A stretch of 64,000 nt of DNA from an uncultured Saccharospirillaceae bacterium (GCA_947503895.1 CANNFT010000008.1:124001-188000), one strand, 5' to 3'; positions 16,539 through 26,545 are shown, counted from the stretch's first letter. Notes: generated from the sequence alone by a model not told the origin. Numbers and translations: made by a program.

Positions 16539-16879
16539 GCCACTATTTCCTATGTTTAAATTAAAATGGTGTCAGAGGATTATAGGGAAACAGTCTATAA
16601 ATAACAGCTTTTCGAATCGTTTTACGAGACAGACAAACCGCAAATTATTGACACTTATCTTTATAAACAGCAGTCGGGGTATTCCATTGTGTAATGGCTG
16701 TGCAAACCAATTGACGCAGTGTCGAAGAGTGTTGAACTGGTCAATCGCAGCATTATTCCAGTAGCGAGAAAGGTAGGGCGTGAGTTAAGGCCGTTTCACA
16801 ACGCATACGGCCTTGTTTAATTAATGCAAACCAAGCGCTGCTCGGTTCACTTTTCATTATATGCTGATAATTAAACGTT
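16539..16879. other. Intergenic stretch, nothing firm seen
   Basis: The upstream region of the minus-strand solute-binding protein and the 3' side of the DUF2970 gene. Short frames here have no supporting start or motif. Confidence 0.4.
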
Positions 16880-17083
16880 TTAACTAGGCAGTACCCAATT
16901 GACCACTAAACTGATGCTGCCAATAAAGATCACCAAAAATAAAATAATCGCTGTGGCAAATGCGAGAGGGTCACCATCCGATAAATCGCGTTTCCAAATA
17001 GCCTTTTTTTGCACACCAAAGGCGGCCCAAAACACGCTTTTAAAGGTTTCCCAAAATGAGAGTTTATGCTTTTGGTCGATCAT
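16880..17083 (-). CDS. DUF2970 small membrane protein
   Basis: A 67-residue protein when begun at the ATG at 17083, preceded by AAGGAG at a 9-base spacing; the upstream in-frame ATG at 17113 has no such site. Features of DUF2970: SFWETFKSVFWAAFGVQ near the N-terminus, KRDLSDGDP, then a single membrane helix (FATAIILFLVIFIGSISLVV). Conserved in many Gammaproteobacteria, no known function. Monocistronic. Confidence 0.8.
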   Translation of the reverse strand: MIDQKHKLSFWETFKSVFWAAFGVQKKAIWKRDLSDGDPLAFATAIILFLVIFIGSISLVVNWVLPS

Positions 17084-17444
17084 CAATGCCCACTCCTTTC
17101 GTGAGGAACTCATGAATACCGCAGTGCAGCCACCAACGTCTTTGACCGCTGTACGCTTTTAACACTATCAGCTCACGGCTTTGAGTACTATGTGCGAATA
17201 CGTCTATTCACTCGATGACTTTATGCTACCGTGGGAGGCGTCGTCTCGATAGAACCGCTCGGTTGGCCGCAATGATCAAATCCATTTGCCGAGTCGCTCG
17301 AACTGAGGTCATGCCAGAAAATGTTTTTGACACACACTTTCGCTTCTCGGTACTGTAGTTTATGAATTAGAGTGATTACTCTATTGCGCACTTTGTCTAA
17401 TTTCCGAGTGCTGTCACGGCTTTTAACTTGATAAGAATAAAAAT
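17084..17444. other. Intergenic stretch before the GMC oxidoreductase
   Basis: The divergent promoter region of the DUF2970 and GMC oxidoreductase genes. No clear operator, hairpin or small gene was recognised. The minus-strand frame at 17221-17454 lacks any protein-like pattern. Confidence 0.4.
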
Positions 17445-19112
17445 ATGAATTCAACCACTGAGCGTGAAAATCATTACGAGTACGATTATGTCATTGTTGG
17501 AGGTGGATCTGCTGGGTGTGTGTTAGCTAATCGGTTGTCTGAAAACCCTGACGTTACGGTGGCTTTGGTAGAGGCGGGTCCTGAATCTAACCACTTGGCG
17601 ATATCAACACCTGCGTATATGTGGATGTTGATGAAAATGAAATCGATTAATTGGTCTTACAATACGCGATCAGAACCAAACTTAAATCGTCGCTCCTTAT
17701 TTTGGCCAAGGGGTAAAATGATGGGCGGGTGCAGCTCCAGTAATGCCATGGTTTACACGAGAGGACACCCTTCAGATTACGATCATTGGCAGTCATTAGG
17801 GAATATAGGATGGTCTTTTCAGGATATGCTGCCGTATTTTAAGAAGTCGGAGAATCAAGAAAACCATCACAACGAGTTTCATGGTCGAGGCGGTTTGCTG
17901 AATGTCATGAACTTAAAACAATACAAGAAAATCAATGAAGCCTTCTACTCAGCAGGGCAGGCATGCGGGTACGAGTTTAATGCTGATTTCAATGGCGCCC
18001 AACAAGAAGGGGTTGGTCCGTATCAAGTGACCCAAAAGAATGGCCGCCGATGGAGCACGTATGAGGCGTATGTGAAGCCCATTAAACAACGACAAAATCT
18101 AACGATTCTCTCGAATGCGACCGTGACGAAAATAGAGGTAAATGAGGGAGCAGCACAAGGCGTTTCCTACATCAGGCGATCTAAGTGGGGTCGCTCATCC
18201 CGAGGGTTTTTAACCGCCAAGCGAGAAGTCATTTTGTCTGGCGGAGCCATAAACTCACCGCAATTATTAAAGCTATCGGGAATTGGACCAGCAGACGAAC
18301 TTAAGCAGCATAATATTCCAGTGGTAGTGGATTTACCGGGAGTGGGTGAAAACTTACAAGACCACTTAGATATTACCTTGGTGGATAAATGTAAGAAATG
18401 GGCCACCCATGGCATACATGTGGATCAAGTCGTCACGACCTTTACCGATTTATTTCAGTACTATGTGAGGGGGACAGGGCGATTAGCCTCCAATGGCACC
18501 GAGTCCGGTGGCTTCATTAAGTCTTCGCCTGAGGAACCCATTCCCGATTTACAATTGCACTTTACCGCCATTGAACTGCGGAACCATGGTCGAGATATTA
18601 CAGCGCTGCTAGGTCATGCTTACTCACTGCATGTCTGTCATTTAAGACCCAAAAGTCGGGGTAGGGTCTGCTTAAAAAGCGCAGATCCTATGGAAAAGGC
18701 CGACATCTATGCCAATTATTTAAGTCACGCTGATGATATTAAAAAACTGGTTCAGGGGGCGCGAGCTGCGATTGAAATATTGAATGCCCATGCGTTTGAA
18801 CCCTATCGAGATAAGGCTTTGACTCAGCATGATAAGCTCATTTCAGATACAGATATTGAGCATTTTATTCGTCAACGAGCGGAAAGCATTTACCACCCAG
18901 TGGGTACTTGTAAAATGGGTATTGATGAATGGGCGGTAGTGGACGATCAACTCAAGGTCAAAGGTGTTCGTCAATTACGCGTCGTCGACGCATCGATCAT
19001 GCCGACGATCGTCGGTTCAAATACGAATGCCCCTACCATTGCCATTGCCGAAAAAGCGGCAGATATGATTTTGTACGACCAAGATAGTCAGCGGGAAAAT
19101 AATGCAGCCTAA
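17445..19112 (+). CDS. GMC-family FAD oxidoreductase (choline/alcohol dehydrogenase-like)
   Basis: A 555-residue flavoprotein of the glucose-methanol-choline family. FAD-binding Rossmann loop VGGGSAG at 18-24, then LVEAGPES, the GMC signature region PRGKMMGGCSSSNAMVYTRG at about 89-108, a second signature SGGAINSPQLLKLSGIGP at about 265-282, GVGENLQDH, and C-terminal active-site elements YHPVGTCKMG and SNTNAPTIAIAEKA. It oxidises an alcohol, probably an aliphatic or choline-like one; substrate class cannot be narrowed. Soluble, no signal peptide. Stands alone: no aldehyde dehydrogenase or BetI-like regulator is adjacent. Confidence 0.92.
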   Translation: MNSTTERENHYEYDYVIVGGGSAGCVLANRLSENPDVTVALVEAGPESNHLAISTPAYMWMLMKMKSINWSYNTRSEPNLNRRSLFWPRGKMMGGCSSSNAMVYTRGHPSDYDHWQSLGNIGWSFQDMLPYFKKSENQENHHNEFHGRGGLLNVMNLKQYKKINEAFYSAGQACGYEFNADFNGAQQEGVGPYQVTQKNGRRWSTYEAYVKPIKQRQNLTILSNATVTKIEVNEGAAQGVSYIRRSKWGRSSRGFLTAKREVILSGGAINSPQLLKLSGIGPADELKQHNIPVVVDLPGVGENLQDHLDITLVDKCKKWATHGIHVDQVVTTFTDLFQYYVRGTGRLASNGTESGGFIKSSPEEPIPDLQLHFTAIELRNHGRDITALLGHAYSLHVCHLRPKSRGRVCLKSADPMEKADIYANYLSHADDIKKLVQGARAAIEILNAHAFEPYRDKALTQHDKLISDTDIEHFIRQRAESIYHPVGTCKMGIDEWAVVDDQLKVKGVRQLRVVDASIMPTIVGSNTNAPTIAIAEKAADMILYDQDSQRENNAA

Positions 19113-19353
19113 CCATGCTTGCGTTTAAGCTTTAGCATTGAAGAAATCGTGTTCAATGATGCGTGATATCGTAAACTCAGTCCTTGGATTGGGTCATTGA
19201 ATTCGATTCGACCTTCAGAAGTAGAGCCTGCTGGCGGGTGTTAGCGTTCGCCGATCGGCTCAGTAACATAATCTCGTTATGGGTTTCGGCTATTCTGTTA
19301 AATTTTATGTGTTCACCACGTGCGTTTAGTCAAATGCGCGTTCATATTAATGA

Positions 19354-20268
19354 CTACCGAGGCTCAAGTGGGATAACGTATTGCGATGTTAAACTGTTTT
19401 CCTCAAACGCTTCTGCATCGAATAAACCATCGAAATCATTTACATCCTTGAAGAATTCGTAATCACATCCCTGACCTCGATGGTAATTTGAATTTGGCAG
19501 CCAGTAACCATAAATATAATCCATTGTTTTATTGACGGTATCAAAGTCCACTTGGTGCACATCAAACACAGCGACTAACTGTTCGGGTAATTCAAATGTG
19601 GACATTTGGCTCGGTACATTTTCAAAGTGGGTGACGGGTACTGCGCTCAAATAGGTTAAATTTTCTTCGGTAAAACGCCCCGACTCACTAATCGTCAAAC
19701 CAAAAAATGTGCTTGGTACACGATGCAGAATAGCGCTTCTATGATTTAGCAAGTTATACCAAGGTTCTTCCAGCATGTGGCAGTAGGATTCACTCAATGA
19801 AAAAGGGGATGGGATAACCGTATTGAAGCCGACCAGTCTTTGTGCCGGTCGAGTGAATATTAATGGTTCTCGTTGCATGTCCTGGGTAAAGTGTTCAAAT
19901 AAATTTGGGCTGAGTAAGGGCTTGGTGTTTAACGTGACAGAAGACGGGTTTTCGCGGAAGGCCTTAGGCGACATATGATAATAGGATTTAAATGATCGAG
20001 TAAATGCCTCATGAGATTGAAAGCCGACTTCGAGCGCTATATTTAATATGCTGTCTGGTGATTGAGCCAACAGTTCAGCGCCACGCGCGAGTCGGCGGCC
20101 CCGTATATATTGTCCCAATGTATCCCCCACCAAGCTTTTAAAAAGTCGCTGAAAATGCCAGGGCGATATATGTGCTTTCTCCGCCAAGCGGACGATATTC
20201 ACGTCTTCAGTCAGATTATTTTCAATGGCATTAACAATACTTTGGATAAATACCATTTCGGATTTCAT
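19354..20268 (-). CDS. AraC-family regulator with a GyrI-like effector domain
   Basis: A 304-residue protein with the AraC-type double helix-turn-helix at the N-terminus (about 5-105; AEKAHISPWHFQRLFKSLVG and IALEVGFQSHEAFTRSFKSY) followed by a GyrI/Rob-like ligand-binding domain (about 125-304). This Rob/SoxS-like order is typical of regulators sensing hydrophobic compounds. Divergently transcribed from the MDR oxidoreductase across a 130-base gap, so it probably controls that gene. Family secure; ligand unknown. Confidence 0.9.
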   Translation of the reverse strand: MKSEMVFIQSIVNAIENNLTEDVNIVRLAEKAHISPWHFQRLFKSLVGDTLGQYIRGRRLARGAELLAQSPDSILNIALEVGFQSHEAFTRSFKSYYHMSPKAFRENPSSVTLNTKPLLSPNLFEHFTQDMQREPLIFTRPAQRLVGFNTVIPSPFSLSESYCHMLEEPWYNLLNHRSAILHRVPSTFFGLTISESGRFTEENLTYLSAVPVTHFENVPSQMSTFELPEQLVAVFDVHQVDFDTVNKTMDYIYGYWLPNSNYHRGQGCDYEFFKDVNDFDGLFDAEAFEENSLTSQYVIPLEPR

Positions 20269-20398
20269 AAATTAGTCGCCCCTAATATATCTGTAAGAAA
20301 TTGGGTTATTTGTCTCCTGCATTGAGCACAAAATATCAAGTATCGCTTGTCGTGTGTAGCTAGGATGCATCTAAACCCAACATTCATTAGGAGCCATT

Positions 20399-21376
20399 AT
20401 GGTTGCAACAATGAAAGCAGCGGTGTGCACTCGTTATGGGGACGCGACCGCTATCCAGATGGTGCAGACGGCAGTGCCTGTTCCCAAGGCGAATGAAGTA
20501 TTGATTCGCGTGAAAGCGACGAGCGTTTCTTCAGGAGACGCGAGGCTGCGGCGGGCAGATCCGGCCATCATTCGATTGTTCTTCGGGCTGTTTAAACCGC
20601 GACAAGCCGTTTTTGGAGCGGAGTTAGCCGGTGTGGTCGAAGCAGTAGGAGAAAACGTGACCACTTTTGCACCGGGTGATGAGGTGATGGCAGGTGCTGG
20701 CATGAGGCTTGGCGCGCATGCTGAGTTTATCACCTTACCCGAGTCGGGTGCTGTAGTGCACAAGCCGAAAGTACTGAGCTTTGAACAAGCGGCTGCTGTT
20801 CCATTTGGTGCAACGGCCTCTTGGTTTTTCTTAAAGGAAAAAGTGTCATTGAAAGCGGGACAACGTATTTTAATTAATGGTGCATCGGGGGCATTGGGCA
20901 GTTATGCCATCCAGTTGGCTAAGAGCTGTGGTGCGCACGTCACAGCAGTTTGCAGCGATCGAAATTTAGGTCTAGTTGAAGAGTTGGGGGCAGACGCATG
21001 GATTGATTATACAAAGGCTTCACCGACGTCTTGGTGCGATTCCGCTTCTCCATTTCACTTCATCTATGACACGGTGGGAACACTGAGCTTTAGCCAGAGT
21101 CGTCATTTGTTGGTAGAGGATGGAACGTTCATTTCAGCATCAGCCGGTCTTAAAACGGCCTTACAAATGTTCTGGTCTAGGTGTTGGGGTCGACAGAAAG
21201 TGATAATGGGGGTTGTGGAGGAAACCCAAGCTCAAATGCTGGCCTTGGAGGCGTTGATCCGTGCTGGCACACTGAAGCCCGTAGTGGATAGAGTGTACCC
21301 TTTTGAGCAGATACAAAAGGCCCACCAATACGTGGATTCACAACGTAAAAAAGGCGCGGTGATCTTGACGCTCTGA
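20399..21376 (+). CDS. NAD(P)-dependent MDR-family oxidoreductase (quinone-reductase-like)
   Basis: A 325-residue medium-chain dehydrogenase/reductase. N-terminal GroES-like domain with MKAAVCTRYGD and VFGAELAGVVEAVGENV; dinucleotide loop INGASGALGSYAIQLAKSCG at about 160-179. The zinc ligands of true alcohol dehydrogenases are absent, which places it with zinc-independent quinone/enal reductases. Start at 20399 is set by TTAGGAGCC just upstream. Divergent from the AraC-family gene, which likely regulates it. Probable role: NAD(P)H-dependent reduction of a reactive carbonyl or quinone. Exact substrate not inferable. Confidence 0.9.
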   Translation: MVATMKAAVCTRYGDATAIQMVQTAVPVPKANEVLIRVKATSVSSGDARLRRADPAIIRLFFGLFKPRQAVFGAELAGVVEAVGENVTTFAPGDEVMAGAGMRLGAHAEFITLPESGAVVHKPKVLSFEQAAAVPFGATASWFFLKEKVSLKAGQRILINGASGALGSYAIQLAKSCGAHVTAVCSDRNLGLVEELGADAWIDYTKASPTSWCDSASPFHFIYDTVGTLSFSQSRHLLVEDGTFISASAGLKTALQMFWSRCWGRQKVIMGVVEETQAQMLALEALIRAGTLKPVVDRVYPFEQIQKAHQYVDSQRKKGAVILTL

Positions 21377-21647
21377 GGTGTCAAGCACCGGATAAAACCA
21401 TTTGAAAGTGTGGTGAAATGGCCATAGATCAAAAAATTATTTAAAGACGCTAAAAAAAAGATTGCGCGCGGGAGAAAAAATAATATTATGCGCAAATCTT
21501 GTTGATAGCCAATCCGAGTACATCGCATTCCTATGCGGCCAGGCAAATAGAGTAACTATCCAAGAGTGAATTTGATTGCCATAACGAGTAATCGAGCCGC
21601 TCAACCCACTGGGTTTATTGCTGACTTTTTTGTTAAATAGGAATGCC

Positions 21648-22862
21648 ATGATTATTTCTTCTATCAGTCCCTCTTTTGATAATGTTTCTTCAATCGAAGC
21701 CGTCAATGATGCGTCAGATGTTCAGTTAATTGAATCATTGGTCGCCCGTCACGGTGCGCCCTTAATGGTGCTCGATTGCGATAGCATTCGACACCAATAT
21801 CGCTTACTTCAAGCGGCTTTACCGGGTGTTGTATTGCATTTTGCCTTAAAACCTTTGCCGTTAGCGTCGGTTGTTCGATCCTTAATGGACGAGGGCGCGC
21901 ACTTTGATTTGGCAACAGCAGGAGAAGTCGACTTGGTCGCCGCTGAGTCTGTGCCGGCAGATCGAACCATTTACACACACCCTATCAAGCGGGATGCGGA
22001 TATTCGAGCTGCACTCGAATACGGTTGCAATGTGTTTGTGGTGGATAGCATTAACGAACTTGAGAAATTCATTCGTTATAAAGACGCGGTGGAAATATTA
22101 GTGCGTTTGAGTTTCCGCAATGAAGATGCGTACGCAGACTTATCGAAAAAATTTGGTTGTTCTGCTGAAGCTGCGATTCAGATTATTCAGCGAGCCTTTA
22201 AATTAGGGATTCGTATAAAAGGGTTATCGTTCCATGTTGGTTCGCAAACCACGGACCCTGAAAAATACGTAAACGCGATTGAACAAAGTGCAGCGGTATT
22301 GACGCAGGTGAGTGCACTGGGGCTACCTGCACTATCCACATTGGACATAGGTGGTGGTTTTCCAGTGGGGTATGCAGAAGAAGTGATTGGCATTGATGAA
22401 TTTTGCCGACCGATTCGCCAAGCACTTGCGGAATTACCAGAAACCGTGGCTGTCTGGGCTGAGCCAGGGCGATTTATTGTTGCACCAGCGATGATTAACG
22501 TATCGTCTGTCATGGGCCAAGCCAACCGAGACGGAAAGCAATGGTATTACTTGGATGACGGTATTTATGGTTCATTCAGTGGCATTGTCTTTGATCACGG
22601 CAACTATCCAATGGATGCGTTGCATTGGGAAGGTGAACGTTTTGCCTCTGTGTTAGCCGGCCCCACCTGCGACAGTGTTGATGTCATCAGTGAAGATATT
22701 ATGTTGCCCAAATTGAAAAATGGCGACTTAATCGTAACGCGAATGATGGGCGCATATACATTGGCCACAGCCACGGATTTTAATTTCTTCCGTCGTGCTG
22801 AAGTGGTGACTTTAAACGAACAACCTGTCATGGATCAGGTCTCATCGTTTAACGCTGGCTAA
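21648..22862 (+). CDS. Fold-type III PLP decarboxylase (ornithine decarboxylase family)
   Basis: A 404-residue enzyme when begun at the ATG at 21648, which follows AGGAA; an in-frame TTG 30 bases earlier is less likely. PLP-binding Lys68 in HFALKPLP (YAVKCN in classic ornithine decarboxylases), ATAGEVDLV, HVGSQTTDPEKY, the phosphate loop LDIGGGFP, WAEPGRF and the catalytic Cys/Asp loop GPTCDSVD. Decarboxylates ornithine, lysine or a related diamino acid to a polyamine precursor. The lysine motif differs enough that substrate choice is open. No other polyamine genes are adjacent; a terminator-like hairpin follows. Confidence 0.88.
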   Translation: MIISSISPSFDNVSSIEAVNDASDVQLIESLVARHGAPLMVLDCDSIRHQYRLLQAALPGVVLHFALKPLPLASVVRSLMDEGAHFDLATAGEVDLVAAESVPADRTIYTHPIKRDADIRAALEYGCNVFVVDSINELEKFIRYKDAVEILVRLSFRNEDAYADLSKKFGCSAEAAIQIIQRAFKLGIRIKGLSFHVGSQTTDPEKYVNAIEQSAAVLTQVSALGLPALSTLDIGGGFPVGYAEEVIGIDEFCRPIRQALAELPETVAVWAEPGRFIVAPAMINVSSVMGQANRDGKQWYYLDDGIYGSFSGIVFDHGNYPMDALHWEGERFASVLAGPTCDSVDVISEDIMLPKLKNGDLIVTRMMGAYTLATATDFNFFRRAEVVTLNEQPVMDQVSSFNAG

Positions 22863-22880
22863 CAGCGGTCATTGAAACAC

Positions 22881-22910
22881 GCAACAGGTTGCCAGATGGT
22901 AGCCTGTTGC
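22881..22910 (+). terminator. Terminator-like hairpin after the decarboxylase
   Basis: GCAACAGG pairs exactly with CCTGTTGC around 14 bases, 18 bases past the stop. The following TTGTT is a weak T-tract, so termination is probable but not certain. Confidence 0.55.
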
Positions 22911-23125
22911 TTGTTAAAGCAGATTAAGTTTTTATTCCCATCCAATAATAAAAACGGCTGTGCTTTTTAAGGCAGGGCTTTCCATTCAACGCAATAAGTG
23001 ACTCAGCTTGGCCTATCGGCGCATCAAGAAAAATTCGAACAGCACCTTTATCCACTCATTATGAGCGTCTTTGATGTCGACGTTCATTTCGTTATGATGC
23101 GATTTCATATTGGCCCCTGATTTTA

Positions 23126-23668
23126 ATGAAAGCGAGTTTTCACGTGACTGACAACGAGAGCGAATGGACGAAAATGCGGTGTGGAATGCCTTTTTACGGG
23201 GCGCACCCTGAACTTCGTCAACTGCGTGAAACTGCACGTCTAGCTTGTGCTAAATTTAATGCGCATCCGAGTAAAGGCAACCTGAGACACGTCACTCGAT
23301 TATTTAAATTGTTTGGGAGCGTTAACATCGAACCCGGATTTCAATGTGATTATGGTGGCAATATTGAAATTGGCGAACACTTTTATGCAAATTTTAATTG
23401 CGTCATCCTAGACAGCGCGCCTGTCACAATAGGGAATAACGTGTTGTTAGGCCCAGGTGTTCACCTGTATACGGTGGATCATCCACGAGACGCCGCAGAA
23501 CGAAAATTAGGTTTGTGTTCTGCGAGACCGATTTCGATCGGCAATAATGTGTGGATCGGTGGTGGCGCGAAGATACTGCCTGACGTTTCCATTGGGGATG
23601 ACGTCATCATTGGTGCAAATGCAGTGGTAACGCGCAGTCTAGCGCCGGGTATTCGGTTTTATTCCTAA
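23126..23668 (+). CDS. Maltose/galactoside-type O-acetyltransferase (left-handed beta-helix)
   Basis: A 180-residue protein. N-terminal maltose-acetyltransferase domain (KMRCGMPFYGAHPELRQLRETA from residue 16), then hexapeptide repeats: FQCDYGGNIEIGEHFYANFN, IGNNVLLGPGVHLYTVDHP with the conserved His, ISIGNNVWIGGGAKILPDV and DDVIIGANAVVTRSL. Transfers acetyl from acetyl-CoA to a sugar hydroxyl. The end is odd: the family normally closes with a glycine-x-proline-alanine segment, whereas this frame stops after PGIRFYS. Another frame at 23649-23674 would read VFGFIPKR, closer to the family ending, so a one-base frameshift near 23648 is possible. Confidence 0.85.
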   Translation: MKASFHVTDNESEWTKMRCGMPFYGAHPELRQLRETARLACAKFNAHPSKGNLRHVTRLFKLFGSVNIEPGFQCDYGGNIEIGEHFYANFNCVILDSAPVTIGNNVLLGPGVHLYTVDHPRDAAERKLGLCSARPISIGNNVWIGGGAKILPDVSIGDDVIIGANAVVTRSLAPGIRFYS

Positions 23669-23753
23669 GCGTTGACCACGGGCAACTAACACCCTATCCA
23701 ATGAATACCTCATCGCCGCCTCTTTTCCATTTAGTGATCCTTCATAATTGTAC

Positions 23754-23773
23754 ATATATGGTTTTTCATATAT
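23754..23773. promoter_or_regulatory. Probable ArsR operator
   Basis: ATATATG and CATATAT form an exact dyad around GTTTTT, 65 bases before the arsR start. It resembles the E. coli ars operator, which contains ATATATGTTTTTGACTT. Autorepression of arsR-gapdh-arsJ, relieved by arsenite binding to ArsR, is the expected regulation. Confidence 0.65.
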
Positions 23774-23837
23774 ATTTCATTTCATATGTGCATGGTACAC
23801 CTAATCCATATAGACAGACTATGATGGTAGGTAATTG

Positions 23838-24182
23838 ATGGAACCCGTTCAGTTTTTCAAATGCTTGGCTGATGACACTCGGTTGCGATGTGTGCTTTTG
23901 ATTCAGCAGGAGCGAGAATTATGTGTATGTGAATTAATGGTCGCTTTGGATGATATTCAGCCTAAAATCTCTCGCCATCTTGCTCAATTGAGAAAATGCG
24001 GTCTATTAGTCGATGAGCGGCGTGGTCAATGGGTGCATTATCGACTGAACCCTGCATTGCCAGATTGGTGTCAGGGGGTGCTGAAATCTGCAGCCGACTT
24101 ACCAATGCACTACTTAAAATCGAATACGCAAAAGCTTCATAAAATGGGTAGCCGCCCCGAGCGCCAACAGGTTTGCTGCTAA
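23838..24182 (+). CDS. arsR: Arsenite-responsive repressor ArsR
   Basis: A 114-residue winged-helix repressor begun at the ATG at 23838 (an in-frame TTG lies just before). ELCVCEL carries Cys29 and Cys31, matching the As(III)-binding CxC of ArsR, with further cysteines at 9 and 18 and a terminal CC. The helix-turn-helix follows (IQPKISRHLAQLRKCGLL) and the wing WVHYRLNP. First gene of the arsenate operon; the operator-like dyad at 23754-23773 is immediately upstream. Confidence 0.92.
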   Translation: MEPVQFFKCLADDTRLRCVLLIQQERELCVCELMVALDDIQPKISRHLAQLRKCGLLVDERRGQWVHYRLNPALPDWCQGVLKSAADLPMHYLKSNTQKLHKMGSRPERQQVCC

Positions 24183-24254
24183 GCCTAAACTTACCTTTCA
24201 CTACGCCAGCTCTGAGATTTGCAAGAGCGGCAATGCTCAATGAGGGATTTCGAT

Positions 24255-25283
24255 ATGACAATTAAAATTGGTATTAATGGATTTGGTCGAATGGGACGCC
24301 TCACAATGCGTGCGGCCTACGACTGGGACGACATTGAAATTGTGCAAATCAATGACCCTGCAGGAGATGCCGCCACACTGGCTCACCTATTGAATTTTGA
24401 TTCGGTTCATGGACGCTGGCATCACAACGCAGAAGCAATAGAAAACAGCATAAAGATTAATGGTCATCGTATCAGTTGTACTTCTAATAAAGCGATTCAT
24501 GAGACGGACTGGCAAAAATGCGATTTAGTCATTGAAGCATCAGGTGTCATGAAAACCAAAGCACTGTTGCAGGCATACTTAGATCAAGGTGTTAAAAGAG
24601 TGGTGGTAACGGCACCGGTTAAAGAAGACGGTGTATTAAATGTTGTGATGGGCGTGAATGATCAAGACTATGATGCGAGTGTCCACCGCATTGTCACCGC
24701 AGCATCTTGTACCACAAATAGCTTAGCGCCGGTGGTTAAAGTTCTGCAAGATGCCATTGGCATTGAGCATGGTTCAATGACCACTATTCACGATGTGACC
24801 AATACCCAAACGATATTAGATGCTCCTCATAAAGACCTGAGACGTGCGCGAGCCTGCGGAATGAGTTTGATCCCCACCACGACGGGATCAGCCACTGCAA
24901 TCACGCATATCTTTCCCGAATTAGCCGGTAAATTGAATGGGCACGCGGTACGTGTGCCATTAGCCAATGCTTCCTTGACCGATTGCGTATTCGAATTAAA
25001 GCGAAAAACCACCGTGCAGGAAATCAATGAGCTGTTTAAGCAAGCATCGGAAAACCAATTGCACAATATTTTAGGCTACGAAGAGCGGCCATTGGTGTCA
25101 ATTGATTACAAAACGGACCCCCGCTCCGGAATTGTCGATGCGCTATCGACTATGGTGATTAATGAAACCCAAGTGAAGCTTTACGTGTGGTATGACAATG
25201 AATGGGGATATGCGAATCGCACGGCTGAACTGGCGCGTAAGGTAGGGTTAAGTGACATTACCTCAGAAATGACTGGGCACTAG
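24255..25283 (+). CDS. gapdh: ArsJ-associated glyceraldehyde-3-phosphate dehydrogenase
   Basis: A 342-residue GAPDH begun at the ATG at 24255 (GAGGGA 7 bases upstream; earlier in-frame TTG and ATG are less likely). NAD loop [10 protein letters not shown] at 7-16 and catalytic Cys152 in [10 protein letters not shown]. In ars operons this enzyme uses arsenate in place of phosphate to make unstable 1-arseno-3-phosphoglycerate, which ArsJ exports. The arsJ gene begins 2 bases after its stop. The pairing with arsR and arsJ, not the sequence alone, separates it from the glycolytic enzyme. Confidence 0.93.
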   Translation: MTIKIGINGFGRMGRLTMRAAYDWDDIEIVQINDPAGDAATLAHLLNFDSVHGRWHHNAEAIENSIKINGHRISCTSNKAIHETDWQKCDLVIEASGVMKTKALLQAYLDQGVKRVVVTAPVKEDGVLNVVMGVNDQDYDASVHRIVTAASCTTNSLAPVVKVLQDAIGIEHGSMTTIHDVTNTQTILDAPHKDLRRARACGMSLIPTTTGSATAITHIFPELAGKLNGHAVRVPLANASLTDCVFELKRKTTVQEINELFKQASENQLHNILGYEERPLVSIDYKTDPRSGIVDALSTMVINETQVKLYVWYDNEWGYANRTAELARKVGLSDITSEMTGH

Positions 25284-25285
25284 AC

Positions 25286-26545
25286 ATGTCTTTTGTGGGT
25301 AATTTATCGTCCGATGTAAAACAGTACTTAGTGGTTACCGCTAACTATTGGGCGTTTACGTTAACCGACGGCGCACTGCGCATGTTGGTTATTTTACATT
25401 TTCATATGCAAGGGTTTAGTCCTATAAAAATAGCGACACTCTTTATTTTTTATGAAATTTTCGGCGTGATTACCAATTTAGTCGGTGGATGGTTAGGTGC
25501 TAGGCTAGGACTCAATCGAACCATGAATACAGGGCTACTGTTACAAGTGATTGCACTTGCGATGCTTATGGTGCCCAGCAGTTTACTCACGGTGGTGTGG
25601 GTTATGGTGGCTCAAGCACTGTCTGGCATTGCCAAAGACTTAAATAAAATGAGCGCTAAAAGTGCGATCAAGCTGCTAGTGCCAGAAAATGAAAACCGAC
25701 AACTTTTTCGATGGGTTGCAATATTAACGGGTTCAAAGAACGCACTTAAAGGTATTGGCTTTTTCTTAGGGGGGGGGCTGCTCACCCTCGTCGGTTTTCA
25801 GGGTGCCATGCTAGTGATGAGTGCGGGTTTGTTATTGGTACTGGTCGGCAGTTTATACTTGCTAAAGCAAGATTTAGGGCGTAGCCAATTTAAACCTAAA
25901 TTTTCAGACCTTTTTTCTAAAAGTCGATCCATTAATGTGTTATCCGCAGCACGGCTTTTATTATTTGCTGCACGGGATGTTTGGTTTGTCGTTGCTCTAC
26001 CTGTGTACCTCGCCATTGAATTTAATTGGAGCCATTGGAGTATCGGGTCTTTTCTGGCGATATGGGTGATTGGCTATGGGTTCGTTCAGGCTCAAGCCCC
26101 TCGAATACTACGAATATTACGTGCAGGTAACCAAGACTCTCAAAACGACCAGCCTCCCAATGGGCGAGACGCTATGATATGGGCCGGTGCACTCATGGGC
26201 ATACCCACTGTGATCGCAGTGTTGCTGTCACCATCAATCGGTCTTTTGAATCAATATGCACAGCTTGCGCTGATAGTCGGGTTATTATTGTTTGGTGCCG
26301 TATTCGCTGTTAATTCTGCGTTGCACAGTTTTTTAATTGTTAGCTATGCAGGTAGAGACGGTGTTTCACTGGATGTGGGGTTTTATTATATGGCGAATGC
26401 CATGGGCAGATTGCTTGGAACGATTTTATCGGGTGCGGTATTTCAGTACTATGGATTGACGGCTTGCTTAGTGATCTCAAGTATCTTCTTATTGTTAACC
26501 GCTCTGTTGTCTATCGCATTACCGCGACGGGCTTTGACAATATAA
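25286..26545 (+). CDS. arsJ: Organoarsenical efflux permease ArsJ (MFS)
   Basis: A 419-residue major-facilitator protein with about 12 membrane helices (for example FFLGGGLLTLVGFQGAMLVM and LALIVGLLLFGAVFAV). It begins two bases after the dehydrogenase stop. ArsJ extrudes 1-arseno-3-phosphoglycerate, which breaks down outside and releases arsenate. With the dehydrogenase it forms a complete arsenate detoxification pair needing no arsenate reductase. The identification rests on the MFS fold plus the diagnostic gene order. Confidence 0.92.
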   Translation: MSFVGNLSSDVKQYLVVTANYWAFTLTDGALRMLVILHFHMQGFSPIKIATLFIFYEIFGVITNLVGGWLGARLGLNRTMNTGLLLQVIALAMLMVPSSLLTVVWVMVAQALSGIAKDLNKMSAKSAIKLLVPENENRQLFRWVAILTGSKNALKGIGFFLGGGLLTLVGFQGAMLVMSAGLLLVLVGSLYLLKQDLGRSQFKPKFSDLFSKSRSINVLSAARLLLFAARDVWFVVALPVYLAIEFNWSHWSIGSFLAIWVIGYGFVQAQAPRILRILRAGNQDSQNDQPPNGRDAMIWAGALMGIPTVIAVLLSPSIGLLNQYAQLALIVGLLLFGAVFAVNSALHSFLIVSYAGRDGVSLDVGFYYMANAMGRLLGTILSGAVFQYYGLTACLVISSIFLLLTALLSIALPRRALTI

